From: Aspidapion aeneum
Lineage: Eukaryota; Arthropoda; Insecta; Coleoptera; Brentidae
Direction of reading: 5' to 3'
NCBI GenBank assembly: GCA_963576565.1
Contig: OY755044.1
Span: 46,051,235-46,115,234 of the forward strand
DNA length: 64,000 nucleotides
Part shown: in pieces, positions 1 through 11,731 of the stretch
Position numbering within the stretch: the stretch's first letter is position 1
How the letters are laid out: each line of letters opens with the position of its first letter
The notes under the pieces: generated by a model
Databases searched by the model: none
What the model was told of the DNA's origin: nothing
What the model saw: the letters and a program-made list of their open reading frames with translations, nothing else
Made by a program: the position numbers and the translations under genes

Positions 1-1576
1 AAATTAAATTTTATGCAAAATTGAGGCAGTACATTTAAAAATATTGTCTGTACAGGGATGATAAATGATTTTATATTTGAAATATCTGTTAAATAAATTA
101 AATTTAAATACTTAAAGTGAAAAAAAAAGCTACACATAATGTCGTAGTACCTATACAGGGTGTCCCATAACTTAGGGGCCATAGGCCAACCGGTGATAGA
201 GGAGGTCATGTCTGATAAAAAAGTTTCTATAATGCATGGGTCAAAACTCTTTCTTTGTAGAGATACAGAGCATCAAAGTTGGCAATTTTTTTGATAATAA
301 CTTTTTCAAAAAACGCAGTAAAAACATGAAATTGGGTAAAGTCGTGTATCAGAACAAGAGCAATAAATTGAAATAAAACTTATTTTGAAAAAAAAATTAG
401 TCGGTCAATTTTTTTTTAGAAAAAACTATTTTTTTGGTATAAACTTTTATAAATGCCATATAAAACGAAATATATATTTTTATATTTTTGTTAATAAAAA
501 CAAGCCTTTAGCGACACATAATATTAAATAAAATATTATTGATATTTTTTTAAAGAATAAGTAAGCAAAAATTAATTTAAAAAAAAATGATTATTTTTTA
601 TACATTTTTGGAGGTAATTTTGACAGCCTGTATCTTCTTAACGTGTAATTTTATTAAAAAAAGGAGTATTACATTTTTGAATCACAATTAGCTGAGTATT
701 CAGCTGTCGTTGATAGATTTTCTTTTTTTTGCAAAACACTTTTTCCCCCACTCCTCTAACATTAAAAATCCTGTATCTTAAAAACAGATGTGTGTTGACC
801 CCATGTTATATAAACTTTTTTTCGGAAATAACCTCCTCTATCACCTGCTACACTATGGCCCCCAAGTTATGGAACACCCATAATTTGTCCAATTGTTTTA
901 AAAGTATGTAAAGAAATTATTTTGCGATAATAATTAAAAACGGAAATATAGGTAGACGAAAAATTTATTGATTTATTTAAAAAAGGAAAAGCACAAATAT
1001 TGTTCTTAAAAGATGGACAAAAAACAAAGAGGAAAAAATGCACATTATTAATTAGATAATTAAAAAACGGGAATATAGAACATAAAAAAAGTACTTATTA
1101 TTACATTTTTACAAAAAAACAGAAAAGTACAAATACACAATATAAATTAAAAATATTAATATAAATAATAATATTTAATTTAGAAAAATATTCCTTTTCA
1201 ATTCACAATCTTTTGTAATTTTCTTCATAGATATTATTAAACAAAAAGCCCATTTGCTGAGCAAATCGTGGCTATTTTTTACCCTGTAAACAAACGTTCT
1301 TCTCTGTCCTGAATCGAATTTTTACGCACTGTTAACAAACCAAACGTAAAAATGTTTATTTATATGTCTTTTCTTAGTAGCACTGCACTGAAACAATCCA
1401 AAAAACACAAACTATTCAGCGAAATATCAACAAAACTCTCTTGAAAATACGAATAACATCAACGTAAACATAGGATTTAGCACAAGTGGTGACGTCACGC
1501 CGCTCTCCTCACCCCGCACAATTTATTAACACAGGTTAAATGGAACTAAGCAGTCCTTTATGTCTATAGTCCTTGG
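1..1576. mobile_element. Element E, copy 1 (left end outside window)
   Basis: About 1.58 kb is closely repeated in the same orientation at 59.7-61.35 kb. Both copies end in the same block: a GCACAAGTGGTGACGTCACG segment, then sequence finishing in AGTCCTTGG. Copy 2 has a full left terminal inverted repeat (TIR) and a 7-bp duplication, so this is a non-autonomous DNA-transposon-like element whose left end lies before base 1. No transposase reading frame is visible. Copy 2 differs by small indels near 1030 and 1225. Confidence 0.8.
156..881. mobile_element. Mariner-like MITE nested in E1
   Basis: The left end reads CAGGGTGTCCCATAACTTAG after a TA. The right end is its imperfect inverse and finishes GTTATGGAACACCC. 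Subterminal arms (GATAGAGGAGGT and ACCTCCTCTATC) are also inverted. TA flanks and CAGGGTGTCCC ends fit a Tc1/mariner-type MITE. It has no coding capacity. It sits at the same place in both E copies. Confidence 0.75.
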
Positions 1577-2948
1577 CTGTAGACAGCACAAGTAGAGAGC
1601 ATACAAAATATATAACGGTACATGTCCGGCATGGCCCTGGTAGCCGAGGACAATAAACAAAGTGATTTAAAAAAAAGAATAAATCGTTGTTGTTATTCAG
1701 CTATTTACAGCGATGCATCTCTAAAGGGTGGAAATAGGGTGTACATTTTTTCTGTTGTAGCTGGGAAACATTATTTTTATACGGATCAGCAAGGTTTTGT
1801 GTTAAAAGTGTCCTATCAGCAGCATGGCCAGGCTTCCAAGATGCAGTGACCCTGATAAGTATAGTCACAATGAACGCACTTAATCTTCGCCCGCCAAATT
1901 ATGTTTAAAAATTATGATACTTTTAGTTTTCAAAAGTAATCGTGGCTTTGCAAATTTACCCTTCCCGTTACTTTTGCAACAAAATTTATAATTTAAATTA
2001 AAAAAAAATACATATATTTAGGTTTTATTTTAGGGATTTTTAATTTTTATTCCTAAACTATGGCTTTTTGTCTTTAATTTTAACTTTTTGTTACTAATCC
2101 GTCACTTTATATACTGTGGATAAAAAGTAACAGTATCCCTAACCAAAAATGCACTTTTGATTCATAAAGTTAAAAAAGGGTTTTCCCCCTTCTCTTGCTT
2201 ATTTACTGATTAAATGTTAATAAAAAAGTCCTCTTTGAAATAAAATAAACAGCAAATTGTGATCGTCCTATGTGATTTTTTTACAAATAAACGTTGCAAA
2301 TTTTGTTTTTTTTTATTTCTGATTTCTTACTAAGTGGACCATTCTCTAAAATCTATCAGAATTTAAATGTGCGTTAATAAAAGTATTGTTGGTATTTTTA
2401 TCTACATGTCCTGGATTTTTTCCTCAATTTATGCATAAGTTTAGGAAATTATCTATTTGGAATATCTTAAATTATATGGATAATTAGTATCTTTCTCCGT
2501 AATTTATAGCTTTTTAATTAAGTGGAGAATGTGAATTAAATATATTTTGAGCGCATCCTCGGAGCGGACTGTAGTTCTGTACAACCAAAATGAAAAGGCG
2601 ATGAAATGAAAACGATGAAATGAAAATGATGAAAAGAAAAAATCATGGTTGTGCCATACTGTGTCGCATTTTTAATGTGTTTGCTATTGTTTTAAAACAT
2701 TTGCGTGTAGTTTTTGTTTAAAAAAATTGTGTAATGTAATGTAAGTTTATTTATTGTTCTTAAACGTTGGCCTGTAGCACTTTAAAAAAAACTCGGTTAT
2801 GTTTTTTGTCCATTGCAGTTTTTATAAGTATTTTTTATATCGTCCTTATTTTAAAAATTAAGCATATCTATTAGACACAAATTTAGAAAATTTTGGTTTT
2901 GTGTCAAAGAAAAATCTTAGATGCCATTATTGCAGTTAGATAGATATA
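1577..2948. other. AT-rich intergenic stretch, no gene recognised
   Basis: A 75-codon frame at 1622-1849 matches no family I know and has no supporting signal, so I do not call it. Near 2590-2640 there are about three imperfect copies of a GATGAAATGAAAA-type 13-mer. The rest is unremarkable AT-rich sequence. Confidence 0.6.
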
Positions 2949-3919
2949 CCGGGTGGGCCCAAAAAAACCGGACATTTATTTTTCATTATTACTTTTGAAC
3001 ACTACCATCGATTTTAATAGGACAAACTAACTGCACTTAACAGAGAATTAATCAGTTTTGACTAAATATATAAAAAAATAACTAAAACATTTTCGGAAAA
3101 TCAGAATAAACACGCCATTTTGAAGAATCAAGTATGATTCTCTCCGACATGTTAAATTCTAAGATGGTGGCAAATTTCGATTATAATCTTTAAAGAGCAA
3201 TCAATTTTCACCATGATTTTCATTAAAATCGGTTTAGTAATAATACGTTTATAAGGAAATGAATGCAGACAGGATTGGTAATTCTATAGTATAATCTGTA
3301 AAACATTGGCTGAAACAAAAATAGATTTTTTGGGAACCACCACACTGATTTTACTAATTTGTACCTCGTTTTGTGGGGAAAAAGTAGTGCTTTTCGATAA
3401 ATTAAAAAAAAAAAACTAAAATGTTTCCAGGAAATAAAAATAAACACGCCATTTTAAAATCAAGTCTGATTCTGCCCGCCACCTTAAACTTTTAGATGGC
3501 GATAGTATGTTTTTTATTTCCTTAAAATCGGTTAAGTAGTAATGAATTTATAAGAAAAAAATGCAGACATCATTGGCAAGGCAATCGTATAATATGCAAA
3601 ATAATGGTTAAAACAAAAATATATTTTTTTGAACCACTGAACCCATTTTGCTGATTCGTACCTTGTTGTGCGTGGCAAACACGCAGCTATTTTACATTAT
3701 TAAAACATCTCCGCAAAACAAGTAGAGTAAACGAGCATCTTTAAAAGGATAAAATTTAATTTCGTCCACCATCTTGCATTTTAAATTGGCCGACAAAAAA
3801 TATATTTAGTCAAAACTCTGATTATTTCTCTGTCAAGTGCAGTTTGTCCCATTAAAATCAATTGCATAGTTCAAAATTTATAATGAAAAAAAATTATCTG
3901 GTTTTTTTGGCCCACCCGG
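2949..3919. mobile_element. CCGGGTGGGCC MITE, complete copy
   Basis: The 971-bp element is flanked by TA on both sides (2947-2948 and 3920-3921). It begins CCGGGTGGGCC and ends GGCCCACCCGG, and inverted similarity extends about 120 bp inward. The interior holds about three degenerate tandem blocks of roughly 330 bp. Each block contains a GCCATTTT segment, a short motif related to AAGATGGCGG, and a TTATAAGGAAATGAATGCAG segment. Mariner-type by TSD; no coding capacity. Relatives lie at 20234 and 55155. Confidence 0.85.
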
Positions 3920-3921
3920 TA

Positions 3922-4448
3922 AAGACAGATGATTAGGACAATAAATACATAATAAACCGATTTAAAATAATATGCAGGTCTCTAATATAATGATCCTGAA
4001 AATGGTTACAAACATATCGATAAATAAAATGGGATTTGGTAAAAGACAGGGGAATTTTCTGAACCAATAAATTTTATATTGCTACCGTTTCGTTGTAAAC
4101 ACCTTGAAAAAGCGGCGAAATATCAAAGGGAAAATGTAATTTCTTAACTCACTTATCTAAGTATATTGACTACCATATATTGCAATCAATATCGCTGATA
4201 AGCTGTCGGCATCCTTTGATGTCACAGATATCAGGCCCGTGTAATGTTTGAACGCTTATATCTGTAATAACAATAATTCTGTTTGTTGTAATTATATCTA
4301 CATTTAGGTGGGTATGGCTTTGACACATACACTGCATGTCCAAACTATCTACACCTAATATAAAACCAAATTCGTTAAAAAATAAATACATGTTTAAAAA
4401 ATCGAAAATTGAAGCACTCATAGCTTCCTTTGGAAACAATCTATCTAT
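3922..4448. other. Unassigned sequence 3' of RTE relic
   Basis: This lies immediately downstream, on the minus strand, of the RTE-type relic and may be its 3' tail. An 89-codon minus frame at 4170-4439 has no motif I recognise and I do not call it a gene. Confidence 0.4.
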
Positions 4449-5175
4449 TTAGCCTTCTTCGATCCATCTTTGGACATAGGCCTCCCCCAATATCTTCCAC
4501 TCTTCTCTGTCTGTCGCCGAGTTCGTCCATCTAGTCCCCGCGTGTTTGTTCAACTCGTTCGCCCATCTAATTTGGGGCCTTCCCCTACTTCTTTTATTTT
4601 CCCAAGGTCTCCAGTTTACAATACATTTGTTCCATCGATCGTCTTTCTGTCTAATATTATAACCAGCAAACTTCCATTTTAATTTTGCTACCTCTCCTCT
4701 GATATACCTTACTTTTATTTTATTTCTTATGCATTCATTAATATGTAACATTTGTCTTTCCATTGATCTTTGCGTAAGCGTCCAGGTTGGGGATCCATAT
4801 GTAAGCACAGGAAGAATACATTGGTTATACACATTCCTTTTAAGGAACTGAGGATATTTTTTATTTTTTACTATGTAGCTTAATTTACCGAATGCTGTCA
4901 ATAGCAATCTTACTCGTCTCTTGATTTCAGCAGTTTGATTTTCTTTTTTTAGTTTAATAATTTGTCCCAAATATATATATTCATCTACTTTACTATTTTT
5001 CTTGGTCTCTTCAGATCGTGATATCTTCATCTGTGTTTGTTATGATTTTAGTTTTAGTGTAGTTCATTTTTAAGCATATATTTTTAGCTGCTGTATCCAG
5101 TTCTTCCAGCATTTTCATGAGTTCTCCTTTTTTATCTATTATTAAGGCGATATCGTCGGCATAACTTATAGTCTA
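4449..5175 (-). pseudogene. RTE-type LINE reverse transcriptase C-terminal relic
   Basis: This is the 3' part of a non-LTR retrotransposon polymerase, which would copy element RNA into DNA at the target. Reading on the minus strand, the palm motif YADDIALI lies at about 5140-5163. It is followed by an MNYTKTKII block and then by the typical C-terminal tail: LPVLTYGSPTWTL, a KRSRGRP motif and a GEAYVQRW end (193 codons open at 4449-5030). The frame is broken near 5025, where the upstream frame stops and the downstream frame continues one base out of phase. The 15.9-kb copy is continuous over the same point. Endonuclease and the N-terminal RT motifs are absent, so it is 5'-truncated and dead. 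The KRSRGRP tail and YADD context point to the RTE clade; clade assignment is by eye. Confidence 0.85.
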
Positions 5176-5249
5176 TGGACAAATCAAGTTTCGTGTGCAA
5201 GTCGTGCCAACTTTCTGCCGATAAGCTAACTTTGTTAAGGGCATCCCAT

Positions 5250-5430
5250 ATATTAGGTTCTGACTTATTGTCATTCTGGTAAATGCGTTTTTTTAAAGAT
5301 AGGGCGGATTCAAAATGGCGGAAAGGCGTATCTTTACAAAAATTGTAACTTTTTTAGTTTTTATCCGATTTTCATGGAAGTTTAAAATACTTGCTTTGTA
5401 ATGTATTTAAAAATGTATTGGTCAGAAGAT
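5250..5430 (+). repeat. Dispersed direct repeat G, copy 1
   Basis: A segment containing GACTTATTGTCATT, GGCGGATTCAAAATGGCGG and TTTTTATCCGATTTTCAT recurs in divergent form at 6356-6530. The hairpin-bounded element at 5440-6036 lies between the two copies. Confidence 0.6.
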
Positions 5431-5439
5431 ATGTATTTT

Positions 5440-5577
5440 AGCTCACACATATACTATAATATAGTAGTGTGAGCTATGGTGATCCTAATTTTTTCAAGAA
5501 AAAAAAAGTTGCTCCGATTTCAAAAATTTTTATATATCTTTGCGTTTCAGATGATTTTGAAACTTTTTTGTCGCGCC

Positions 5578-5643
<66 letters not shown>

Positions 5644-6036
5644 ATGTCGGTCTGTAACGACCAACGCGCATAACTCAAAAACCGCTAGGCAGATTTTAAT
5701 GAAATTTGGTACCTAGACTGGGTCTTGGGTCGAGATGGTCCCATTTAACAATGAACAAAATCCACCGATCACAAGCCAAGTAAAAGGGTGGGGGAAGATT
5801 TCAAAAATTAGAGTAGAGTAACGAAAGGTAATTGAGTATGGAGTTAAACAAAATACATTTTAGTTTTTTTTTCAAAAAGGGTGGGGGTAGATTTCAAAAA
5901 TTTGAGTTTAAGTCAAAACATGGGTTGTGTGGTATCAAACAAAAGGTAATTTAGTCTGGAGTTGAATAAGATATATTTCAGGTTTTAGTTTTATTAGCTC
6001 GCACATACACTATAACTATAGTACCTAGTGTGAGCT
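5440..6036 (+). mobile_element. Hairpin-bounded element A, copy 1
   Basis: Each end is an imperfect palindrome built on AGCTCACAC...GTGTGAGCT (5440-5475 and 5996-6036). Between them are a TCTG array, a conserved block (ACGACCAACGCGCATAACTC, then GATGGTCCCATTT), and two degenerate repeats of about 115 bp starting GGGTGGGGGTAGATTTC. A near-identical copy in inverse orientation lies at 55532-56245. Similarity continues about 30 bp past 6036 (GGGGCCCATATATTG), so the true boundary may lie further right. No protein is encoded. Confidence 0.7.
5577..5650 (+). repeat. (TCTG)n microsatellite
   Basis: About 18 units of the tetranucleotide TCTG, followed by one TATG variant. It is inside element A and corresponds to the expanded 8-bp array of copy 2. 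Confidence 0.9.
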
Positions 6037-6039
6037 TAG

Positions 6040-6355
6040 GGGCCCATATATTGCCAGAGTATTTTTGTATTTGTCAAAAAAATTAAAAAATTCAAAAAAA
6101 AAAGTAATTTTTTTTTATTTTTTATTTTGAAAACTATTGGAGCTAGAAAAAAAAAAGTTTATATAAAAAAGATAGCTATTTTCATTCTTTATTCAAATCT
6201 GGTTCAAGTGTTTCAATGCGTTCATTAGTTTTCTAGTTATTTCCAAATAACTGGAAAAAAATAGGGGTCTTTGGGGTATATTTAAAAATTATGCTTTTAA
6301 TGAAAACCATAAGAACTTTTTGAAAGTAACTTAAATTTGTTTAACATACCTAGCA
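6040..6355 (+). other. AT-rich spacer
   Basis: Follows the right hairpin of element A copy 1. It is A/T-run rich, with no gene or clear repeat visible. Confidence 0.5.
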
Positions 6356-6530
6356 GATTAGGTTTTGACTTATTGTCATTGTGATAATCGCGCTTTTTTT
6401 TAAATATGGTGGATTCAATATGGCGGAAATGCATATTTAAAAACAAATTGTATCTTTTTTATTTTTTATCCGATTTTAATACAGCAAAGCTTAAATTAAT
6501 TGATTTGAAATGTATTAAAAAAATACTTTT
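6356..6530 (+). repeat. Dispersed direct repeat G, copy 2
   Basis: Divergent second copy of the 5250-5430 segment, sharing GACTTATTGTCATT, a GATTCAATATGGCGG block and TTTTTATCCGATTTTAAT. Confidence 0.6.
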
Positions 6531-6639
6531 TAAAAAATGTATTTTTTTTTAATAATCGAAAAAAGATCGAGTGAAACAAGTGACAAAAATGATTTTATTT
6601 ATTTTATTTTTTAATTGACCCCCATATACGGACGTCGCT

Positions 6640-7180
6640 GAAGGGTTTGCCTTTAATTAAACCCCACTGACTTAAACATTGTTAAAAATAAAATGTTATT
6701 TCCTACAATAATGTCTAAAACACATTTTTGTCAAATGAGCTTAGTTTCTAAGAAAATTCGAAAAAACTTGTAACAGAATTAATTTGTTTGGTGATTTGTA
6801 AAAATTGACTTAATTTGCACAGGCCTATGAAGTCTTAATCTGAAGACAAATCTTACATTATTATATACGCTTAAAAGGAAATTTTATTGTCTACAATCGA
6901 CAATGGATCACAATTTTTGATAGAGAGCTTGGTTTTTAAGATAATCGGATAAAACCTATGTTGTTTCTTGAACTTTTTTATATTTTCTTATTAAACGGAC
7001 GCCGCCGACTGACTAATACAATGTTAAAAAGGAAATTTTATTTTCTACAATAAACGGCGAAATGATTTTTTTTTCAAAAAGCTTAAATTTTGAGAAAATT
7101 TAGTGATAAATTGATGAATTTAGTAATTTTTCAAAATTGATTTTATTTACGGACGCCCCTAAATTGTTATAGATAAAACT
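6640..7180 (+). repeat. Degenerate tandem repeat with CGGACGCC motif
   Basis: Blocks of roughly 150-250 bp recur with AAGGAAATTTTATT, a TACAATNNAC segment, GAGCTTGGTTTTTAAG-like text and CGGACGCCCC/CGGACGCCGC. A related piece lies at 63700-63905. No coding function. Confidence 0.55.
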
Positions 7181-7200
7181 ACCATTGCCTTATTATATAG

Positions 7201-8128
7201 TATGTCTGTATGTCTGTATGTCTGTATGTCTGTATGTCTGTATGTCTGTATGTCTGTATGTCTGTATGTCTGTATGTCTGTATGTCTGTATGTCTGTATG
7301 TCTGTATGTCTGTATGTCTGTATGTCTGTATGTCTGTATGTCTGTATGTCTGTATGTCTGTATGTCTGTATGTCTGTATGTCTGTATGTCTGTATGTCTG
7401 TATGTCTGTATGTCTGTATGTCTGTATGTCTGTATGTCTGTATGTCTGTATGTCTGTATGTCTGTATGTCTGTATGTCTGTATGTCTGTATGTCTGTATG
7501 TCTGTATGTCTGTATGTCTGTATGTCTGTATGTCTGTATGTCTGTATGTCTGTATGTCTGTATGTCTGTATGTCTGTATGTCTGTATGTCTGTATGTCTG
7601 TATGTCTGTATGTCTGTATGTCTGTATGTCTGTATGTCTGTATGTCTGTATGTCTGTATGTCTGTATGTCTGTATGTCTGTATGTCTGTATGTCTGTATG
7701 TCTGTATGTCTGTATGTCTGTATGTCTGTATGTCTGTATGTCTGTATGTCTGTATGTCTGTATGTCTGTATGTCTGTATGTCTGTATGTCTGTATGTCTG
7801 TATGACTGTATGTCTGTATGTCTGTATGTCTGTATGTCTGTATGTCTGTATGTCTGTATGTCTGTATGTCTGTATGTCTGTATGTCTGTATGTCTGTATG
7901 TCTGTATGTCTGTATGTCTGTATGTCTGTATGTCTGTATGTCTGTATGTCTGTATGTCTGTATGTCTGTATGTCTGTATGTCTGTATGTCTGTATGTCTG
8001 TATGTCTGTATGTCTGTATGTCTGTATGTCTGTATGTCTGTATGTCTGTATGTCTGTATGTCTGTATGTCTGTATGTCTGTATGTCTGTATGTCTGTATG
8101 TCTGTATGTCTGTATGTCTGTATGTCTG
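7201..8128 (+). repeat. (TATGTCTG)116 array
   Basis: Exactly 928 bp, or 116 units of an 8-bp repeat. The only interruption is one T-to-A change at 7805 in unit 76. All long open frames on both strands here (YVCMSVCL or HTDIQTYR type) follow from a stop-free repeat whose period is not a multiple of three. They are not genes. It occupies the position of the TCTG array of element A copy 1. Confidence 0.97.
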
Positions 8129-8503
8129 TCTGTAACGACCAACGCGTATAACTCAAAAACCGCTGGGCCGATTTTAATGAAATTTGGTACCTAAGCTGGG
8201 TCTTGGGTCGAGATGGTCCCATTTAAAAATGAACAAAATCCACCGAAGACAAACCAAATAAAAGGATGGGGGTAGATTTCAAAAATTAGAGTTTATGTGA
8301 AAATATGGCGTGTGTGATATCAAACGAAAGGTAATTGAGTCTGCAGTTAAACAAAATACATTTTAATTTATTTAAAAAAAAGGGTGGGGGTATATTTTAA
8401 AAATTAGAGTTTAAGTGAAAATATGGCGTGTGTGATATCAAACGAAAGGTAATTGAGTCCGGAGTTTAACAAAATACATTTTAGTTTTTGTTTTTGTAAG
8501 GGT
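8129..8503 (+). mobile_element. Element A, copy 2, left part
   Basis: Continues from the 8-bp array with the same block as copy 1 (ACGACCAACGCG..., GATGGTCCCATTT) and two repeats starting GGGTGGGGGTA. Sequence then stops matching at a GGGT and resumes at 11732, so the copy is split by a 3.2-kb insertion. Confidence 0.75.
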
Positions 8504-11500
8504 TGTGGCCTATTAAAATGCGTTGGGTGCCAATTTGTGGCCTATTAAAATGCGCTGGATGACATTTGTGGCAGCTTAAAGACGTTGCTGCCATTTTGTG
8601 ACACTGTAATTAGAATAATACCAATTTGCCAGCTTGTGACACAACAAAACCACTGAATAATTAAACAAATATCTGGAAGCAGAACTGTATTTTCCAGCTA
8701 GGTAAAACATTGATATGCCCGGTAACTTTTATACAGTGGAGAAGGGGGGGTTCAGAAATAAGAAAATTTTAAGTGCGCCACATTATTTAATACCAATGTT
8801 TTACAAAGAAGATCTTAAATAAAATACAGTTCAACCCAAACGTTGTAGCTAAACAATGAAATTCTACCTACTTCCGAGGCTTCCAGAGTATTTGTGTAAT
8901 TAAAAAAACAAAAAAAATTGACTAACAGAATAAAATTCTAAAAGATTGAATTAAGACGACAAAACTAGAAGCACTTTACAGGTAGATGGACTCCTTTAAC
9001 AGGTCATAGTGTACCTACATCTGAGTCAGTAGTGTGAGACTCAGTTGTATAAATGATGGTTAAAAAAAAATATACTTCCAAAATCGTTCCATCATAGGGG
9101 AGATCTGGACCAAATATCTGCTGTCATCATTCTACGTTGGGTAGAATGAGACAGACAGCAACCCAGTCCGAGATCCACCCCATGAGGTAAAACAGTGTAA
9201 AGAAACCGCTAAAAAAAAATATAACCTCATCTCTCTTTTTGTCTCTGCAAAGTTGGTTCATCGGGTTGTACAAATGACACAAAAATTTAGTTCATCTTGT
9301 ATATTTTAATTTGAAAACTAGGGGTAAAAAATAGCAAATTATTATGAAGAAAAAATAAAGGTGAAGCCAAGTTGAAACAAACTCCTTCAATGGTACAGTA
9401 CAATTCAGATAAATAGTTATGCCGCAAAATTTTGGTCATGACGTCATACCTTATCTTGCGTTTACAAGAAAAGTAAAAGTTGTACTTAACGATATATGGG
9501 AAATTATATGAAAAGAAAAATTATATCTAGCTTGCTCCTACCTTGGTCCTGGTTTATGAAATGAGTAAATAAAAAAAAAGACTTATTTTATTTTGTAAAC
9601 CTGGAGTCCTGTTGTCCAGACATCTCCTCACCACTGCACCGGGTCCTGTCCTGTTCACGTCCACCCTGAGGATCTCCTAGCACATGATGCTAGGGCAGCA
9701 CATGGTGGTCAAACGGTTGTTGATTCTTGCCCGAGCATAAAACCCTGTGGAAAATGAAATGTTTCAGTTTCCTGGAATTCGTCTATTTTGCACGAAGTTC
9801 CCCTACACCGAATAGTTTAAATCGAGAACCCCATGTCGACTCAATAAAATAAAGCAGATTTAAACAGATGAACTAAAATAACCCTAACGTACCTTTCCCA
9901 GGGTTACAACTGGCTCGTCCGGCTTCCCACCAGCGTCCAGCACAGCTGTCGATGGAATGGACAGGGCTGTAGACAAAGGAGAAAAACAATATATAGTTTT
10001 TATCCAACACGTGGTTAAAAGAAAAATATAAAAACGCCAAAAATTCCCCACGTCTTTTGTCAAAAAAAAGTACATTTCACACGAAAAATAATTACAATTT
10101 GGGAGGTAAATATTATCTTGAAGAGTACTCAAATAATAAAAAAAATGAAAAAAATAAAATCGAACTTACCGCTGCTCTTTCCGTAGAAATGGCGTAGGCC
10201 GACTTAAATCCCCCTCAAAAGGGTGCGAGCGTCACTCTAGGATTCGCCTAAACACGACGGACTCACTATTATACCGTCTTGAGTATAATTTGCAACTACT
10301 GCAATGCCAATAACCACAAAACAATGGCGACACCACAAGACGGCCACCCGCCCAGCCAAAATTCTTTAGGAAGAGAGACAAAGCACTTTGTCGAGGGCAC
10401 AAAAATGAAGCCACCGGAAACCGTTCGTAGATTTGGTGGGGAGTGGGGACGGTAAACGCAATAGTACCAACCTAATCTTCCCGGTTAAATTCAAATAAAG
10501 GATGCAAACCTATTTATAAAAAAACTTTTCCGCCAAAAAAATCTCTACCTTCGGTGGCAAGACTGGAAGAAAAACCCGCGGTTTTCAAAGTAACCAATGA
10601 GGAAATACACCAATAGTTCCATACCGGTATATAGGGGCCAGCACCGACCAAGGGACATTGAAATTAGGTAAAACGCGCATTGAGGTGTTGTCGGATCTAT
10701 TTCCACGGTTGAAATGCTTATAACAAGGACGTCGAGACACCCTCCATACATAGACCGAACATTTGCCTACCGGACTGTAAGAAGCTCAGCATTGAAACCA
10801 TCAACTGTAAAATCGATTACTGAAGACCAGGGCATGCATCAAACCCAGGAATATTCGAACACTCAACCAATTCCCATATGAGTAAAGTTATACTGAGCGC
10901 AGAATTTAGTTGCACTCCAGTTACAGTCTTCCTTCGCTCTTTATAAATGTTTTCTCTAATATTCATATGGTTTAACGCCATTTTTGTAAAACATTTCTAC
11001 AGTAATAAAGTTGTTTCTGAACCTGAACCTAAAAATACACACTGAACTACTGCTAAGAAGCTCGGCACAAGAGTGTTCAGATGTTAACTCACACGATTTC
11101 GTTTATTCTTTTAGTCTTGGTTTTTATCCGTCGTTTATCTCCCATTTACAAAAGTGCACGACTCGTATTTATTCCATCCTCTCCCTATCAAATTAATAAA
11201 GATATCAAAGTGGGCGGAGCCTCGGTTGTTACTGGTCAAACCGTGGACCTAAATATGTTTTCGTGCTTCACAACTAGCTATGAGGTTCGGATTGTCCCAA
11301 TATCCTCGAAAATAAACGTAAGGGAATGAAATGTTTATCCAAATGTTTCCTTCCTGTTACTAAAACCATTTGTGATGCGGCAACGCCGCCCTTCCCCAGC
11401 AGTACAGCTGTTTAATTTCGTCAACGTCAAAAAGAATCATGGAATTTTTCGGATAAACAAAACAACCAAAAGTTTTTATGTGATTTTCCCGAAACCTGTG

Positions 11501-11731
11501 ATCCTAAATTCCAATTACGATGTCCAGATAATAAGGTGTGCGTAGTGTCCACAGTAATTCGATGGAATGTCTCCTTTATAAGGTAACTTTTTGGACACTA
11601 TATAACCTCCAAACCTAGCTCTATAAAATACCCTTAATTTGTGTACAGAAAGACGAGTCGAAGAGCCTTGATTATTTACCTGAATAAACAAATATGTAAC
11701 GTTGCCTTAAACGTAAAAATGACACGTTACA
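8504..11731 (+). mobile_element. TG...CA insertion with GGGT duplication (solo-LTR-like)
   Basis: Element A copy 2 is cut here. GGGT stands before (8500-8503) and after (11732-11735), and copy 1 shows the uninterrupted site near 5887. The inserted 3,228 bp starts TGTGGCC and ends CGTTACA. Its right end has a TATAAAA at about 11622, an AATAAA at about 11682, then the terminus 50 bp later. That is the order expected for U3-R-U5 of an LTR. The two ends are not copies of each other and there are no TIRs, so a solo LTR is the best reading; a truncated or composite retroelement is possible. No gag or pol is seen. Confidence 0.5.
9570..10230 (-). other. Candidate spliced transcript, three exons
   Basis: On the minus strand an exon ending at 10170 is followed by GTAAGT. 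A 203-bp intron ends in TTTGTCTACAG. Exon 2 is 74 bp (9966-9893) and is followed by GTACGT. A 148-bp intron ends in TTTTCCACAG. Exon 3 runs from 9744 to an AATAAA near 9592-9587. The pieces are more GC-rich than their surroundings. Two reading frames stay open across both junctions into exon 3 (one ends ...LGQESTTV, the other ...CCPSIMC), but neither has an ATG in the visible first exon. It could be the 3' part of a small gene, a non-coding RNA, or chance. Product not recognised. Confidence 0.3.

Noticed and set aside
1622..1849. 75-codon plus frame
   Set aside because: No domain, no splice or promoter support, and a length that occurs by chance.
4170..4439. 89-codon minus frame
   Set aside because: Lies in the probable 3' tail of the RTE relic and has no recognisable motif.
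7201..8128. CRISPR array
   Set aside because: No spacers; a pure tandem microsatellite in eukaryotic DNA.
7159..8222. Open frames of up to 347 codons on both strands (SVCLYVCM / HTDIQTYR repeats)
   Set aside because: They exist because the 8-bp unit has no stop in any frame; all frames are open at once and end with the array.
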